DNA from: an uncultured Desulfobacteraceae bacterium
GTDB lineage: Bacteria; Desulfobacterota; Desulfobacteria; Desulfobacterales; UBA5852
Assembly: GCA_913060875.1 (NCBI GenBank)
Contig: CAJXSL010000001.1
Span: 702,464-766,463 of the forward strand
DNA: 64,000 nucleotides
Reading direction: 5' to 3'
The notes beneath the pieces were generated by a model. The model saw only the letters and a program-made list of their open reading frames with translations, was not told where the DNA came from and made no database searches. A program made the translations under genes and the position numbers. Below are positions 62,291-64,000 of this stretch, piece after piece; position 1 is the stretch's first letter, and each line of letters opens with the position of its first letter.

Positions 62291-62683
62291 ATGGAAATGT
62301 ATGTCGTTCAGGAAAAAAAGGAAGACTGCGGCAGCAGTGTTTTCTATAAAGGGCAGATCGCCTATGCGGTTATGCCCAATGGGCGCAAGGTTGCCCTCCA
62401 GGCCTGCGGCGACGTCAAGTTCGTTCTTCCGAATCCCGACCGCAAATTCGACGTCTACAGTCACAATGCCGCCAGCGGCGGACTTGAGAAAATGGAAATC
62501 GCCGGACTGACCGACGATGATCTTCCCCGCGATGCCAATCGCTGGCTAAACCGTAACCATTTCGAAATTGTCAAACTTTCGCGCTATGGCGACGTGGTCG
62601 GTGATGGGATTCTGGCCGGCGAAGACTATGACGAGGCCATGAACCGGTTTCTGGAGTATTGTGTAACCATGGGCGGGCACTAA
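62291..62683 (+). CDS. Unknown protein under GEMM riboswitch
   Basis: 130 residues from ATG 62291 (ribosome site GAGG at 62275-62278, somewhat far). Soluble, no signal or membrane segment: 'MEMYVVQEKKEDCGSSVFYK', 'NGRKVALQACGDVKFVLPNP', 'DANRWLNRNHFEIVKLSRYG'. I do not recognise the family. The riboswitch implies a cyclic-di-GMP-linked role such as motility, adhesion or exopolysaccharide. A palindrome starts right after the stop. Confidence 0.65.
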   Translation: MEMYVVQEKKEDCGSSVFYKGQIAYAVMPNGRKVALQACGDVKFVLPNPDRKFDVYSHNAASGGLEKMEIAGLTDDDLPRDANRWLNRNHFEIVKLSRYGDVVGDGILAGEDYDEAMNRFLEYCVTMGGH

Positions 62684-62709
62684 CCCGGATATTTCATGAA
62701 ATATCCGGG
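62684..62709. repeat. 26-bp perfect palindrome after the stop codon
   Basis: CCCGGATATTTCA (62684-62696) is followed immediately by its exact reverse complement (62697-62709). No T-run follows. On the minus strand the region 62710-62824 encodes a short open frame (LEEDLQTVLKKVADANP...) ending in this palindrome, which could be the end of a truncated transposase. The palindrome may be a terminal repeat relic or a bidirectional hairpin. Confidence 0.5.
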
Positions 62710-62907
62710 GCCGCCGCCAGTCGAACGCGCTCACCGGGTTGGCGTCAGCCACCTTCTTCAACACCGTTTGCAAGTCTTCTTCGAGGAACTTTCCTGAAGC
62801 CGTCTTCTTTAACGGGGGCGGCACACCTAAAGATTATGATCGATTGTTGCTGCACAGAGTCCGGGGTTTTTTTGCTGACATGCCAAGTGCAGGTTGATTA
62901 GGGCGCT

Positions 62908-64000
62908 ATGCCATATCCTGTAACCCAATCCAAAAATCGTTTCCGAGTCGCTGCTGTTTGTCTCCTGCTGTTTTTTTTGTCCCTGTCGGCGGCTTGCCGC
63001 CCCCCGGCGGGATCTTTGCCTTTACCGGCGGGAAAAGTCCGGCCGGATGCCGATTTCAATCGGCTGTTCACGCGTCATGGCGGCGGGTGGACCGGAGGGG
63101 ATGGCACCCTTTCCATCCCCCTGCCGGATGGGCGCTCCCTGTGGCTGTTCGGCGACACGTTTCTGGGACGGGTCCGACCGGACGGCACCCGGCCGGAAGA
63201 AAGCCCCCTGATTCGCAATTGCCTGGTGGTCCAGGATGGCCGGAAGCTGACCACGCGCTACGGCGGCACCACGGGCGCGCCGGAAGCCTTTTTGGTGCCG
63301 GAAGAACCGGACACCTGGTACTGGCCCGGCGACGGAACCCTACAGCCGGACCGGCTGCAGGTCTTCTTTCATCGGTTCCGGCAGGTGGCGCCGGGCATGT
63401 GGGGGTGGGCCTGGGACGGCACCGTAATCGCAACCGTCCGGCTGCCGCATCTGACCCTGGAGCGCGTGACCCGCCGGGATGATGCCAACGGGATCGCCTA
63501 CGGGGCCTCCTTGCTGGAAACAGGACCGTGGATCTATATTCTTGGCACCAAGCAGGTAGGCGCGATCAAGCACCTGCATCTTGCGCGGGCTGGACGTGGA
63601 GGCCTGGAGGGCCAATGGGACTACTGGGACGGGCAATCATGGTCGCCGAAGGCGGCCGCCTCCCGCGCGATCTTGTCGGGTGTGGGCAGCCAGTTCAGCG
63701 TGGTCATGATTAAAAAAGGCGTCGCACTGGTCACCGTGGATGGGCGGCAGCCGTTTACCGGGCGGATCGTGGCCTATTGGGCCGAAGACCCTACCGGCCC
63801 CTGGCGGGGACCGGTGGATATCTACCAGGCCCCGGAAGCCAATGATCAGGTCGCGGCCTACAATCCTTTCGTGCACCCCCAGTTTCGTTCCCGGAAGGGC
63901 GATTTGATTTCCTACAACATCAACCACCTCCACGATCCGGACCGGTTATACCAGGATGCCGCCCTCTACCGACCCCGTTTTATCCGGGCGGATCTCGACG
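62908..64000 (+). CDS. Lipoprotein, DUF4185-like beta-propeller type, partial (right edge)
   Basis: An open frame from ATG 62908 for 364 codons to the window end, without a stop. The signal peptide ends LSAAC (lipobox). Beta-rich mature part with blades such as 'GDGTLSIPLPDGRSLWLFGD', 'PIRN'-type 'ESPLIRNCLVVQDG' and 'DPDRLYQDAALYRPRF'. The pattern fits DUF4185/glycosidase-like beta-propellers. The function is unknown. The C-terminal end is outside the window. Confidence 0.7.
   Translation, partial: MPYPVTQSKNRFRVAAVCLLLFFLSLSAACRPPAGSLPLPAGKVRPDADFNRLFTRHGGGWTGGDGTLSIPLPDGRSLWLFGDTFLGRVRPDGTRPEESPLIRNCLVVQDGRKLTTRYGGTTGAPEAFLVPEEPDTWYWPGDGTLQPDRLQVFFHRFRQVAPGMWGWAWDGTVIATVRLPHLTLERVTRRDDANGIAYGASLLETGPWIYILGTKQVGAIKHLHLARAGRGGLEGQWDYWDGQSWSPKAAASRAILSGVGSQFSVVMIKKGVALVTVDGRQPFTGRIVAYWAEDPTGPWRGPVDIYQAPEANDQVAAYNPFVHPQFRSRKGDLISYNINHLHDPDRLYQDAALYRPRFIRADLD

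Overview
The window reads as a chromosome segment of a GC-rich, Gram-negative, probably anaerobic bacterium of the Desulfobacterota (delta-proteobacterial sulfate-reducer type, most like the Desulfobacterales). I infer this from gene content and order, not from a database search. The pointers are citramalate synthase inside a branched-chain amino acid operon, a DUF134 / Mrp ATPase / CGGC-protein cluster, a rubrerythrin-like ferritin, two cyclic-di-GMP-I (GEMM) riboswitches, a PEP-CTERM exported protein, lptE beside leuS, and many small lipoproteins.

Layout. 1-3.7 kb is an AT-richer accessory patch: small minus-strand DNA-binding and Cys-rich proteins of phage or plasmid style, a candidate small RNA with its own promoter and terminator (about 2023-2108), and an unknown 262-residue protein. 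3.9-7 kb holds a GEMM riboswitch in front of a PEP-CTERM protein, then two SHOCT-domain proteins and a DUF1992 protein. 7-10.8 kb carries ddl, a purD-purE fusion, a TsaC-like gene and tRNA-Leu(CAA). 10.9-14.9 kb has an MltF-like transglycosylase and a dicarboxylate-symporter/solute-binding-protein fusion. 15-18.5 kb is a pqi operon with PqiA split into two genes. 18.6-26.3 kb holds lipoproteins, a possible double ribbon-helix-helix protein, an ABC-F ATPase, a TM2 protein and a glycosyltransferase. 26.5-31.2 kb has DUF134, Mrp, a CGGC protein, UspA, lipB-lipA and thioredoxin. 31.6-37.2 kb has a PilZ protein coupled to a CheX-like phosphatase, pyrD, a ferritin-like protein, a TPR protein and a chalcone-isomerase-like protein.

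37.3-46.1 kb is a minus-strand operon ilvD-ilvB-ilvH-ilvC-cimA-leuA that covers most of valine/isoleucine synthesis and the first step to leucine. It is preceded by what looks like a complete translational attenuator: a 33-residue leader peptide in which 16 residues are Leu/Ile/Val, a strong terminator, and a competing 13-bp antiterminator. 46.2-55.6 kb (minus) holds topA, dprA, secF, secD, yajC, a LysM-like protein and rng. 56.2-64 kb holds leuS, lptE, rpsT (minus), murJ, an ftsB-like gene, a second GEMM riboswitch with an unknown gene, and a lipoprotein cut by the window edge.

Themes. Cyclic-di-GMP appears three times (two riboswitches and a PilZ protein next to CheX). Two 146-bp MITE-like elements (20530-20675 and 36431-36576) have different terminal repeats but positionally matching palindromic cores. 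The two best candidates for something undescribed are the ilv attenuator and this element pair, followed by the small RNA.
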